Assembly: GCA_001003205.1 (NCBI GenBank)
Contig: LCOU01000008.1
Location: 1 to 9,986 of the forward strand
Reading direction: 5' to 3'
Source: Parcubacteria group bacterium GW2011_GWA2_47_8b
GTDB taxonomy: Bacteria; Patescibacteriota; Minisyncoccia; UBA6257; WO2-44-18
DNA length: 9,986 bases
Positions 5,010-9,986 of the stretch are shown one piece after another (the first letter of the stretch is position 1; each line of letters opens with the position of its first letter). The notes below the pieces were generated by a model. That model was given only the letters and a program-made list of their open reading frames with translations. It did no database searches and had not been told where the DNA came from. The translations under genes and the position numbers were made by a program.

Positions 5010-7223
5010 ATGAAAGAGGAAATGTCCCCCGCATACGATCCGAAGGCAACCGAAGAAAAAATATACAAATTTTGGGAACCCTATTTTGCCCCGATGGCCG
5101 TTGGAACTACCAAGAGTAAGGGAAAAACCTACGCCATTCACCTTCCGCCGCCGAACATAACCGGCTCACTGCATATGGGCCACGCGCTTAACGTTACCCT
5201 GTCCGACATTTTAATTCGCTATCACCGGATGAGGGGATATAAAACGGTTTGGTTTCCGGGCACTGACCATGCCGGAATCGCCACGCAAAACGTTGTTGAG
5301 AAAAATTTAAAGAAAGAGGGCATCAGCCGTTGGGATTTGGGAAGGGAAAAATTTACCAAAAAAGTTTGGGAGTGGAAGGAGAAATACGGCGATATCATTA
5401 TTGGCCAGTTAAAAAAGCTCGGCGCCTCCTGCGATTGGTCGCGGACCAGATTTACCATGGATCCGGCCTATGCCGAATGGGTGAAGAAGGCCTTTGTCCA
5501 TTATTATGAACGGGGTTTTATTTATCGCGGCAAAAGAGTGGTTAGTTGGTGCCCGCGTTGTCAAACATCGCTATCCGATTTGGAAATAGAATACAAAGAA
5601 GAATCGACAAAGCTTTGGTACATCAAGTATCCGCTGATATCGAATCAAGAATCAAGAATCAGGAATCAGGAATACATTATCGTTGCGACGACGCGGCCGG
5701 AGACAATGCTGGGCGATGCGGCGGTGGCGGTGAATCCCGACGACAAACGATACAAAAATTTGACCGGCCGAAAAGTTGTACTGCCTATCCAAAACAGGGA
5801 AATTCCAATCGTTGCCGACAGAGCCGTGGAAATGAGCTTTGGCACGGGGGCGGTGAAGGTGACGCCGGCGCACGACATTTTGGATTCGGAAATCGGCGAG
5901 CGCCACAAACTTCCGCAGTTTCAGATTATCAACGAACGCGGGAAAATGACTGCCGAAGCCGGAAAGGATTTTGAAGGTTTGAAAACGTTGGAAGCGAGAG
6001 AGAGGGTAGTGGCCGAACTTGAGAAACTCGGTTTGATAGAAAAAATAGAAGACTATAAACACAATCTTGCGACCTGCTATCGCTGCGGCGCGGCGCTAGA
6101 GCCGTTATTGAGCGACCAGTGGTTTTTAAAAATGGAAAAGCTGGCGGAAAAAACCCTCAAGGCTGTTAAATCTGGGAAAATCAAAATAATTCCGGAAAAT
6201 TTTGAGAAAGTGCTTCTGGATTGGATGGAAAAAGTTAGGGACTGGTGTATTTCCCGCCAAATTTGGTGGGGACACCAACTTCCTGTTTATTTTTGCAAAA
6301 ATAAACAGGAAGAAATTTCAAATTTCAAATTTCAAATTTCAAATGAAAATTCATCGGCGGAAAAATATGTAGTGGCTGCGGAGAAGCCCAAGCAGTGTCC
6401 ATTTTGTAAAAATTGCGATATGAAGCAATCAGAAGATGTGCTGGATACTTGGTTTTCCTCCGCTTTATGGCCATTTGCCGGCCTTTCCCAAAACGATCTT
6501 AAAGATTTCTATCCCTCCAGCGTTTTGATTACCGCTCGCGACATCATCAATCTATGGGTGGCGAGGATGATTTTTTCCGGATTGGAATTTATGAAGGAGG
6601 TGCCGTTCCCGGAAACTCTGATTCACGCCACGATACTCACCAAAGAAGGTAAGCGGATGTCTAAAAGCCTTGGTACGGGGATTGACCCATTGGGGCTTAT
6701 AGAAAAATACGGCGCCGACGCGATCCGCTTCGGAATTATCTGGCAGACGATGGGTACGCAGGATGTCCACTGGGACGAAGCCGCCGTGGTGGCGGGCAGA
6801 AAGTTTGCCAATAAACTTTGGAACATAGCCAGATTTGTCCAGGGACAAACTGGAATTTCTAATCCCGAATTTCCCTGCCTCGCCGGCAGGCAGGTAATTT
6901 CTAAACAAATTTCAAACTCAGAATTGCAAGACGAAGACAGGGAAATTTTGGGAAAGTCAGAAAAATTAAAAACGGAGATAGAAAAAGATATCAAGAACTA
7001 CGAATTTGGTCCGGCGCTTCATAAAATTTATGATTTTATCTGGCACGATTTTGCCGACCAGTACATTGAGTTGTCAAAAAATAGAACTGACGAAAATGTT
7101 AAAATAATATTGTGCCACCTATTGGGCGATTCGTTAAAACTTTTGCATCCGTTTATACCGTTTATTACCGAGGAAATACACCGCCGGCTTTTCGGCAACG
7201 CCTTGATCGTTGAGCAATGGTAA
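5010..7223 (+). CDS. valS: Valine--tRNA ligase, short form lacking the C-terminal arm
   Basis: Class Ia cytoplasmic synthetase that charges tRNA-Val and edits threonyl-tRNA. Order of parts: AYDPKATEEKIYKFWE opening, HIGH box as HMGH (residues 55-58) in PPPNITGSLHMGHALN, CysPair CPRC (181-184), editing-domain signature TTRPETMLGDAAVAVNP, CYRCG (356-359), SRQIWWGHQLPVYFC, CPFCKNC (463-469), DVLDTWFSSALWP and KMSKS box KRMSKS (548-553). It then has a helical anticodon-binding region ending LHPFIPFITEEIHRRLFGNALIVEQW. At 737 aa it stops there; family members usually run 870-950 aa with a further helical part and a coiled-coil tRNA arm. Three repeat-derived loop insertions are present (5643-5670, 6313-6340, about 6861-6920). 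The first ATG fits the family start; a second at 5022 has an SD only 1 nt away. It overlaps prsW by 7 nt. Confidence 0.96.
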   Translation: MKEEMSPAYDPKATEEKIYKFWEPYFAPMAVGTTKSKGKTYAIHLPPPNITGSLHMGHALNVTLSDILIRYHRMRGYKTVWFPGTDHAGIATQNVVEKNLKKEGISRWDLGREKFTKKVWEWKEKYGDIIIGQLKKLGASCDWSRTRFTMDPAYAEWVKKAFVHYYERGFIYRGKRVVSWCPRCQTSLSDLEIEYKEESTKLWYIKYPLISNQESRIRNQEYIIVATTRPETMLGDAAVAVNPDDKRYKNLTGRKVVLPIQNREIPIVADRAVEMSFGTGAVKVTPAHDILDSEIGERHKLPQFQIINERGKMTAEAGKDFEGLKTLEARERVVAELEKLGLIEKIEDYKHNLATCYRCGAALEPLLSDQWFLKMEKLAEKTLKAVKSGKIKIIPENFEKVLLDWMEKVRDWCISRQIWWGHQLPVYFCKNKQEEISNFKFQISNENSSAEKYVVAAEKPKQCPFCKNCDMKQSEDVLDTWFSSALWPFAGLSQNDLKDFYPSSVLITARDIINLWVARMIFSGLEFMKEVPFPETLIHATILTKEGKRMSKSLGTGIDPLGLIEKYGADAIRFGIIWQTMGTQDVHWDEAAVVAGRKFANKLWNIARFVQGQTGISNPEFPCLAGRQVISKQISNSELQDEDREILGKSEKLKTEIEKDIKNYEFGPALHKIYDFIWHDFADQYIELSKNRTDENVKIILCHLLGDSLKLLHPFIPFITEEIHRRLFGNALIVEQW
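5643..5670. repeat. Heptamer tandem repeat (AATCARG)4 inside valS
   Basis: Four uninterrupted 7-nt units: two AATCAAG, then two AATCAGG. They are translated as an Asn/Gln/Glu/Ser/Arg-rich loop (about residues 211-222) between the strand LWYIKYPL and the editing-domain strand YIIVATTRPE. Homologues have a short turn here. 28 nt is not a multiple of three, so flanking bases must restore the frame. Confidence 0.9.
6313..6340. repeat. Heptamer tandem repeat (AAATTTC)4 inside valS
   Basis: Four perfect 7-nt units followed by AAATG. They encode a Ser/Asn/Phe/Lys/Gln-rich segment at about residues 435-445, in the variable loop between PVYFCKN and the CPFCKNC zinc cluster. The unit length and count are the same as in the array at 5643-5670, but the sequence is different. 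Confidence 0.9.
6874..6894. repeat. LPAGRQG-type palindrome variant inside valS
   Basis: Identical to CCTGCCTGCCGGCAGGCAGG except for one extra C after the left half-arm (21 nt). It is read CLAGRQ, in the same codon phase of the right arm as the recG and tsaD copies. It sits in the linker between the catalytic domain (NKLWNIARFV) and the anticodon-binding helices (EDREILGKSEK), with AATTTC-like flanks on both sides. Confidence 0.9.
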
Positions 7224-7900
7224 CTTTGATTTTGATTGTTTTGGGATTGCTTCCTGGATTCGCCTGGCTGATATTTTATCTTAAAGAAGATATTAAACAC
7301 CCGGAGCCCAAGATATTAATTTTCTACACCTTTTTGGGCGGCGCTCTGGTTACGCTGTTGGTTTTGTGGTTTCAATACCGCGTTCATGACTGGTTGATTT
7401 TCCAAGGCTTTTCGTCGTTCGGATTGGTATCTTTTATTTTACTTGCCAGCGTGGAAGAGTTTTTCAAATTTTTTACAGTTTTCCTATTGATCAGCCGGCG
7501 CAAGGAATTTGACGAGCCGATAGACGCAATGATTTATATGATTGTCGCGGCGTTGGGTTTTGCCACGGTGGAGAATGTCGCTTCTGTTTTACAAACCGGT
7601 TCCATCACTTGGCCCAGCGTTGGACCCGTGGAGACAACCGTTTTGCGTTTTGTAGGCGCGACGCTCTTGCACACTCTCGCTTCGGGATTGGTTGGCTATC
7701 AGTGGGGTCAGGCAATATATAAAAAGAGCGGCTATGTCGGAATGATCGGCGCCGGCCTTGTGGTGGCGACTTTGTTGCATGCGGTTTTCAACTATCTTAT
7801 AATTAGATCAGAGCCGATTGCGTTGCCGTTAATCTTTCTGATATTTTTTGCTCTGTTTATCTTGGGCGATTTTGAAAAGTTGAAGCGAGAAAGTCCGTAA
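7217..7900 (+). CDS. PrsW-family intramembrane metalloprotease
   Basis: A 227-aa polytopic membrane protein of the PrsW family (PF13367), related to CAAX-protease-type enzymes. B. subtilis PrsW makes the site-1 cut in the anti-sigma factor RsiW; the substrate here is unknown. The opening resembles the family start: LGLLPGFAWLIFYLKEDIKHPEPK. The putative active-site residues are all present in order: E80-E81 (SVEEFFKF), E119-N120 (TVEN), H152 (LLHTLASGLVGYQWG) and H188 with N192 (LLHAVFNY). About seven to eight hydrophobic helices span the chain, and the C-terminus is a short charged tail. The ATG at 7217 overlaps the valS stop by 7 nt with no SD, so translational coupling to valS is likely. 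No anti-sigma/sigma pair is visible in the window. Confidence 0.88.
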   Translation: MVTLILIVLGLLPGFAWLIFYLKEDIKHPEPKILIFYTFLGGALVTLLVLWFQYRVHDWLIFQGFSSFGLVSFILLASVEEFFKFFTVFLLISRRKEFDEPIDAMIYMIVAALGFATVENVASVLQTGSITWPSVGPVETTVLRFVGATLLHTLASGLVGYQWGQAIYKKSGYVGMIGAGLVVATLLHAVFNYLIIRSEPIALPLIFLIFFALFILGDFEKLKRESP

Positions 7901-7907
7901 TTACAAA
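7880..7907 (+). promoter_or_regulatory. Weak candidate promoter for hsp20
   Basis: TTGAAG (7880-7885, 4/6), a 16-nt spacer and TACAAA (7902-7907, 4/6), overlapping the end of prsW. The start point would be around 7914, giving a leader of about 5 nt. No CIRCE-type heat-shock operator is present. hsp20 may simply be read through from prsW. Confidence 0.25.
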
Positions 7908-7918
7908 ATTTTTTTAAA

Positions 7919-8386
7919 ATGAATAACGAAGAAATACAAAACTTAAATTCGGAGGAGCAAGAGGTGAATCCCGAAGTTGAACTGGCAAAAGCCGGAGATT
8001 CTTTATTAAAAGAAAAACGTTCTCGTTTGGACGAAGACTATTTTGATGACGGTGAGGGGCAGCTGACTATTGATTTGTACCAAAACCCCGATGAAATTAT
8101 TTTGGAATCGCCGATTGCCGGCGTTAAACCCGATGATTTGGACATCGCCATTACCAATGAGTCGGTAACTATTAAGGGCAGCCGCCAGAAAGAGAGGCGC
8201 ATTAAAGAAGAAGACTATTTTTATCAGGAATGCTATTGGGGCAAGTTTTCTCGTTCTGTTATTTTGCCGCAGGAGGTGGACGCAGAACGCGCCGAAGCTT
8301 CAATAAAAAACGGAGTTTTGACCATCAAACTTCCCAAACTCAACCGCCAGCGCTCCAAAAAGCTTAAGGTTCAAGCCGATTCTTAA
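7919..8386 (+). CDS. Small heat shock protein, Hsp20/alpha-crystallin family
   Basis: A 155-aa ATP-independent holdase chaperone that binds unfolding proteins in the cytoplasm. The N-terminal about 45 residues are acidic and probably disordered (Glu/Asn/Asp rich). The alpha-crystallin domain spans about residues 47-140: GQLTIDLYQNPDEIILESPIAGVKPDDLDIAI, then ESVTIKGSRQKE, an aromatic segment around DYFYQECYWGKFSRSVILP and the family signature A-x-x-x-N-G-V-L as ASIKNGVLTIKLPK (127-140). The tail contains LKV (149-151), which could serve as the I-x-I/V oligomer contact. It lies 18 nt after prsW; the ATG is preceded by an A/T-rich tract without a Shine-Dalgarno. No heat-shock operator is seen. 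Confidence 0.93.
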   Translation: MNNEEIQNLNSEEQEVNPEVELAKAGDSLLKEKRSRLDEDYFDDGEGQLTIDLYQNPDEIILESPIAGVKPDDLDIAITNESVTIKGSRQKERRIKEEDYFYQECYWGKFSRSVILPQEVDAERAEASIKNGVLTIKLPKLNRQRSKKLKVQADS

Positions 8387-8398
8387 ACTCGGTTTTTT
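8376..8398 (+). terminator. Modest intrinsic terminator after hsp20
   Basis: CCGATT (8376-8381) pairs imperfectly with ACTCGG (8387-8392), one mismatch, followed by six T residues (8393-8398). The stem begins inside the last codons of hsp20 and the loop contains its TAA. It is short but the U tract is good, and a new promoter starts immediately after. Confidence 0.5.
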
Positions 8399-8399
8399 A

Positions 8400-8428
8400 T
8401 TGACCTCTGTCTATAAAGTTGCTACAAT
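8400..8428 (+). promoter_or_regulatory. Sigma70-type promoter of the patatin-like gene
   Basis: TTGACC (8400-8405, 5/6 to TTGACA), a 17-nt spacer and TACAAT (8423-8428, 5/6 to TATAAT). This is the best promoter match in the window. Transcription would start near 8435, giving a leader of about 29 nt that contains the SD. Confidence 0.7.
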
Positions 8429-8450
8429 GCAGGCAAGTTTTGGTTCTTTG

Positions 8451-8456
8451 AAAGGA
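8451..8456 (+). promoter_or_regulatory. Shine-Dalgarno of the patatin-like gene
   Basis: AAAGGA lies 7 nt before the GTG at 8464, the usual spacing, and decides in favour of that non-ATG start. It is the only clear SD in the window. Confidence 0.7.
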
Positions 8457-8463
8457 TACAGCT

Positions 8464-9378
8464 GTGAATCTAGGACGAGCGGGCGTAATCCTTCCCGGTG
8501 GCGGGCTTAAGTGCGCGTTTCAGGCCGGCGCTCTTACGGCGTTGGATGAGCTGGGCGTTTCCTTTGAAAAAATACAGGGAGTTTCGGGCGGGGCGTTAAA
8601 CGCCGCCAAATATGCCGAGAGCGGCTCGCGCGATTTAAAACCGGTTTGGCTGGAAGTGGAAAGGCGGGGTTCCGGTATGATTTTTAGCCGGTTTGCGGCA
8701 GTTAGGCATTTTGCCTCTGGAAACCCGGCTCTTTACGACGATCATGGACTGAATTATTTGGTCAATAATCTGGACGCGGAAAAAATAATCGCATCTCCGA
8801 TAAAGTTGGAAATCGTGGTTTGGAATGAACTTGCCGAGAGGTCGGAAATCATTCGTAACCATGAGTTTAGCAACGATCCTGCGAGTTACCAGACCCTGCG
8901 CCGGTTTATTAAGGCGTCGGCGAGCTTCCCCGGATTTTTTATGCCCGAACGCATCAATGGTCAGATTTATTCCGATGGCTGCCAAATTTGCTCCGAATCG
9001 TTCGCGGACCTGGATACGGTTATTCTCATTGACTGCGGCCAGCCGAAAATGACGATTGATCCCGGTACGCTCAAGTGGCACGAACGATTGACCAAGCGTC
9101 TGTCTTCCATGATTGATGATGCCATTGAACAAGACATAAAAATGCAGCTGGCAAAATTTAAGCCGTTTCCGGACAGCGAGGAGGCCTCCTGGTCCGTTTG
9201 GAAGCGCATCTCCAAGTTTTTCAAGGATATTCAGATTGCCAAGCGGCTCATCCTGATTTCACCGTCAATGAATATTCCGACGCTGATGCTCAACTATTGC
9301 GAAAAGAACGATATTTCCAAATCCATCCAGCACGGCTACGAGCGAGTCAAGGAAATAATGGGTAGGCTGGACGCTTGA
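8464..9378 (+). CDS. Patatin-like phospholipase
   Basis: A 304-aa member of the patatin family (PF01734), serine acyl hydrolases using a Ser-Asp dyad on phospholipids or other acyl esters. The oxyanion-hole glycine loop is LPGGGLKCAFQAG (10-22), the nucleophile elbow is GVSGG with Ser41, and the catalytic Asp is probably D171 in IYSDGCQ, preceded by the family-typical ASASFPGFF block (151-159). The usual DGG/DGA motif reads DGC here. There is no signal peptide, so it is probably cytoplasmic or delivered without Sec. The C-terminal third (about 200-304) is charged and not recognised. The GTG start is supported by the SD 7 nt upstream and by the glycine loop falling at the usual distance from the N-terminus. 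It forms its own transcription unit with promoter and terminator. The substrate is unknown. Confidence 0.9.
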   Translation: MNLGRAGVILPGGGLKCAFQAGALTALDELGVSFEKIQGVSGGALNAAKYAESGSRDLKPVWLEVERRGSGMIFSRFAAVRHFASGNPALYDDHGLNYLVNNLDAEKIIASPIKLEIVVWNELAERSEIIRNHEFSNDPASYQTLRRFIKASASFPGFFMPERINGQIYSDGCQICSESFADLDTVILIDCGQPKMTIDPGTLKWHERLTKRLSSMIDDAIEQDIKMQLAKFKPFPDSEEASWSVWKRISKFFKDIQIAKRLILISPSMNIPTLMLNYCEKNDISKSIQHGYERVKEIMGRLDA

Positions 9379-9385
9379 CCCCATA

Positions 9386-9416
9386 CCGCCAAGTCTGACT
9401 TGGCGGCTTTTTATTT
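9386..9416 (+). terminator. Strong intrinsic terminator after the patatin-like gene
   Basis: A perfect 9-bp stem CCGCCAAGT/ACTTGGCGG (9386-9394 with 9398-9406) with a 3-nt loop CTG, then C and a T-rich tail (9408-9416). It begins 8 nt after the patatin stop codon. Confidence 0.88.
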
Positions 9417-9443
9417 GTGAAATGACAATAAACCTCATAAAAT
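9415..9443 (+). promoter_or_regulatory. Candidate promoter giving leaderless recO mRNA
   Basis: TTGTGA (9415-9420, 4/6), a 17-nt spacer and TAAAAT (9438-9443, 5/6). The -10 ends 6 nt before the recO ATG, placing the start point at the initiator codon. The spacing is identical to that of the valS promoter. Confidence 0.45.
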
Positions 9444-9449
9444 AATGGA

Positions 9450-9956
9450 ATGACGAGCGAATATTATACTCAAGCTTTAGTTCTTGCCAAAGAGCCGACC
9501 GGTGAATCGGACTCCCAAGTTTTTTTGTACACTGCAGATTTGGGATTAGTCATCGCCAAAGCCGCCGGCGCGCGCAAAATCGTTTCTAAGCTGGCCGGAC
9601 ACTTGGAACCGCCGAATATCATTGCCGTTCGTCTTGTCCAAAAAAACCGTTTCCAAATTGTTGACGCTCTGAAAATTTCGGCACTGCCGAAAAGTAATAA
9701 CTGGGCGCCGATTTTGGACCTCGTCAAGGAATTGACCGCCGAGGGCCAGCCCGACTCCGAATTGTGGAGAATGATTGAGGGTAAAAGTTTGGAGGGCGGT
9801 GAGATTCTACGCGTTTTGGGCTTTGATCGCGCTTTTGCCGTTTGCCAAGATTGCGGCGCCAAAACTCCGGGCAATTTTTTATTAAAACGTCTGGAATATG
9901 TTTGTTCGGTCTGCCTGGCGCAATCTGGCAGCCCCGCCCATTTTGTTCTAAAATAA
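9450..9956 (+). CDS. recO: DNA repair protein RecO, short form
   Basis: RecO works with RecR (and RecF) to load RecA on SSB-coated single-stranded DNA and can anneal strands. The N-terminal OB fold is visible at about residues 1-80, with the typical opening YYTQALVLAKEPTGESDSQVFLYTADLG and later GARKIVSKLAGHLEP. A short helical region (about 85-128) leads to an intact zinc ribbon C132-x2-C135 and C152-x2-C155. At 168 aa it is clearly shorter than the roughly 240-aa family norm, mainly in the helical C-terminal domain. The ATG at 9450 fits the family start; the ATG at 9445 is followed at once by a stop. No SD is present; the promoter suggests a leaderless transcript. The zinc ribbon plus OB fold makes the assignment good. 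Confidence 0.88.
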   Translation: MTSEYYTQALVLAKEPTGESDSQVFLYTADLGLVIAKAAGARKIVSKLAGHLEPPNIIAVRLVQKNRFQIVDALKISALPKSNNWAPILDLVKELTAEGQPDSELWRMIEGKSLEGGEILRVLGFDRAFAVCQDCGAKTPGNFLLKRLEYVCSVCLAQSGSPAHFVLK

Positions 9957-9963
9957 AGCGTAT

Positions 9964-9986
9964 ATGTCCTGGTGGAGAAATTTAAG
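9964..9986 (+). CDS. Start of an unidentified gene (3' partial)
   Basis: An ATG 7 nt after the recO stop opens a frame reading MSWWRNL up to the window end. The short gap suggests an operon with recO. There is no SD. Seven residues are too few to identify a family, and whether this is a real gene depends on the sequence beyond the window. Confidence 0.35.

Noticed and set aside
5643..6340. CRISPR-like repeats
   Set aside because: The units are 7 bp, directly adjacent without spacers and inside an open reading frame.
7200..7300. Frameshift splitting valS from a C-terminal remnant
   Set aside because: The DNA after the stop encodes the N-terminal membrane helix of PrsW from an overlapping ATG; no ValRS tail-like sequence is seen in other frames.
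8635..9224. Long minus-strand reading frames opposite the patatin gene, and similar ones opposite recG and valS
   Set aside because: They mirror the codons of well-supported genes, have no family resemblance and no initiation signals.

Overview
The window looks like chromosomal DNA from a small-genome bacterium of the Candidate Phyla Radiation (Patescibacteria, most likely Parcubacteria). I infer this from protein style and repeats, not from a marker gene. Core genes are compact or trimmed: a ValRS that ends after the anticodon-binding helices, and a 168-aa RecO. Several genes lack a Shine-Dalgarno sequence. Coding sequences also carry a GC-rich palindrome read as LPAGRQG and AT-rich heptamer repeats, which I recall as common in Parcubacteria proteins. 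No taxonomic search was possible.

Layout. (1) 2-1720: recG helicase on the + strand, 5' end outside the window. (2) 1736-3592: a two-gene minus-strand unit, a DoxX-family membrane protein followed by a membrane-embedded family-2 glycosyltransferase, convergent with recG. (3) 3593-4770: divergent promoters, tRNA-Glu(UUC), then tsaD starting 7 nt after the tRNA. (4) 4771-5009: a structured 239-bp intergenic region with a perfect DnaA box, a possible promoter, three consecutive hairpins (the last a terminator) and a second, leaderless-type promoter for valS. (5) 5010-8386: valS, a PrsW-family membrane protease overlapping it by 7 nt, and an Hsp20 chaperone, ended by a modest terminator. (6) 8400-9416: a patatin-like phospholipase as its own transcription unit, with a clear promoter, an SD, a GTG start and a strong terminator. 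(7) 9415-9986: recO with a leaderless-type promoter, then the first codons of another gene.

Functionally this is mostly housekeeping: replication-fork repair (RecG, RecO), translation (tRNA-Glu, TsaD for t6A modification, ValRS), envelope functions (glycosyltransferase, DoxX, PrsW, patatin) and protein quality control (Hsp20). I see no phage, transposase, CRISPR array or defence cassette.

The most notable signal is repetitive DNA inserted in frame into conserved genes. The same 20-bp palindrome occurs in recG, tsaD and valS, each time in the same codon phase. Separate arrays of about 7-bp tandem repeats sit in tsaD (one) and valS (two). Nearly all fall where the families have variable surface loops, so they resemble tolerated, proliferating small elements rather than functional domains. 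Other points worth a second look are a perfect 14-bp inverted repeat inside tsaD, a candidate small RNA before valS, and promoters that place transcription starts on the ATG of valS and recO.
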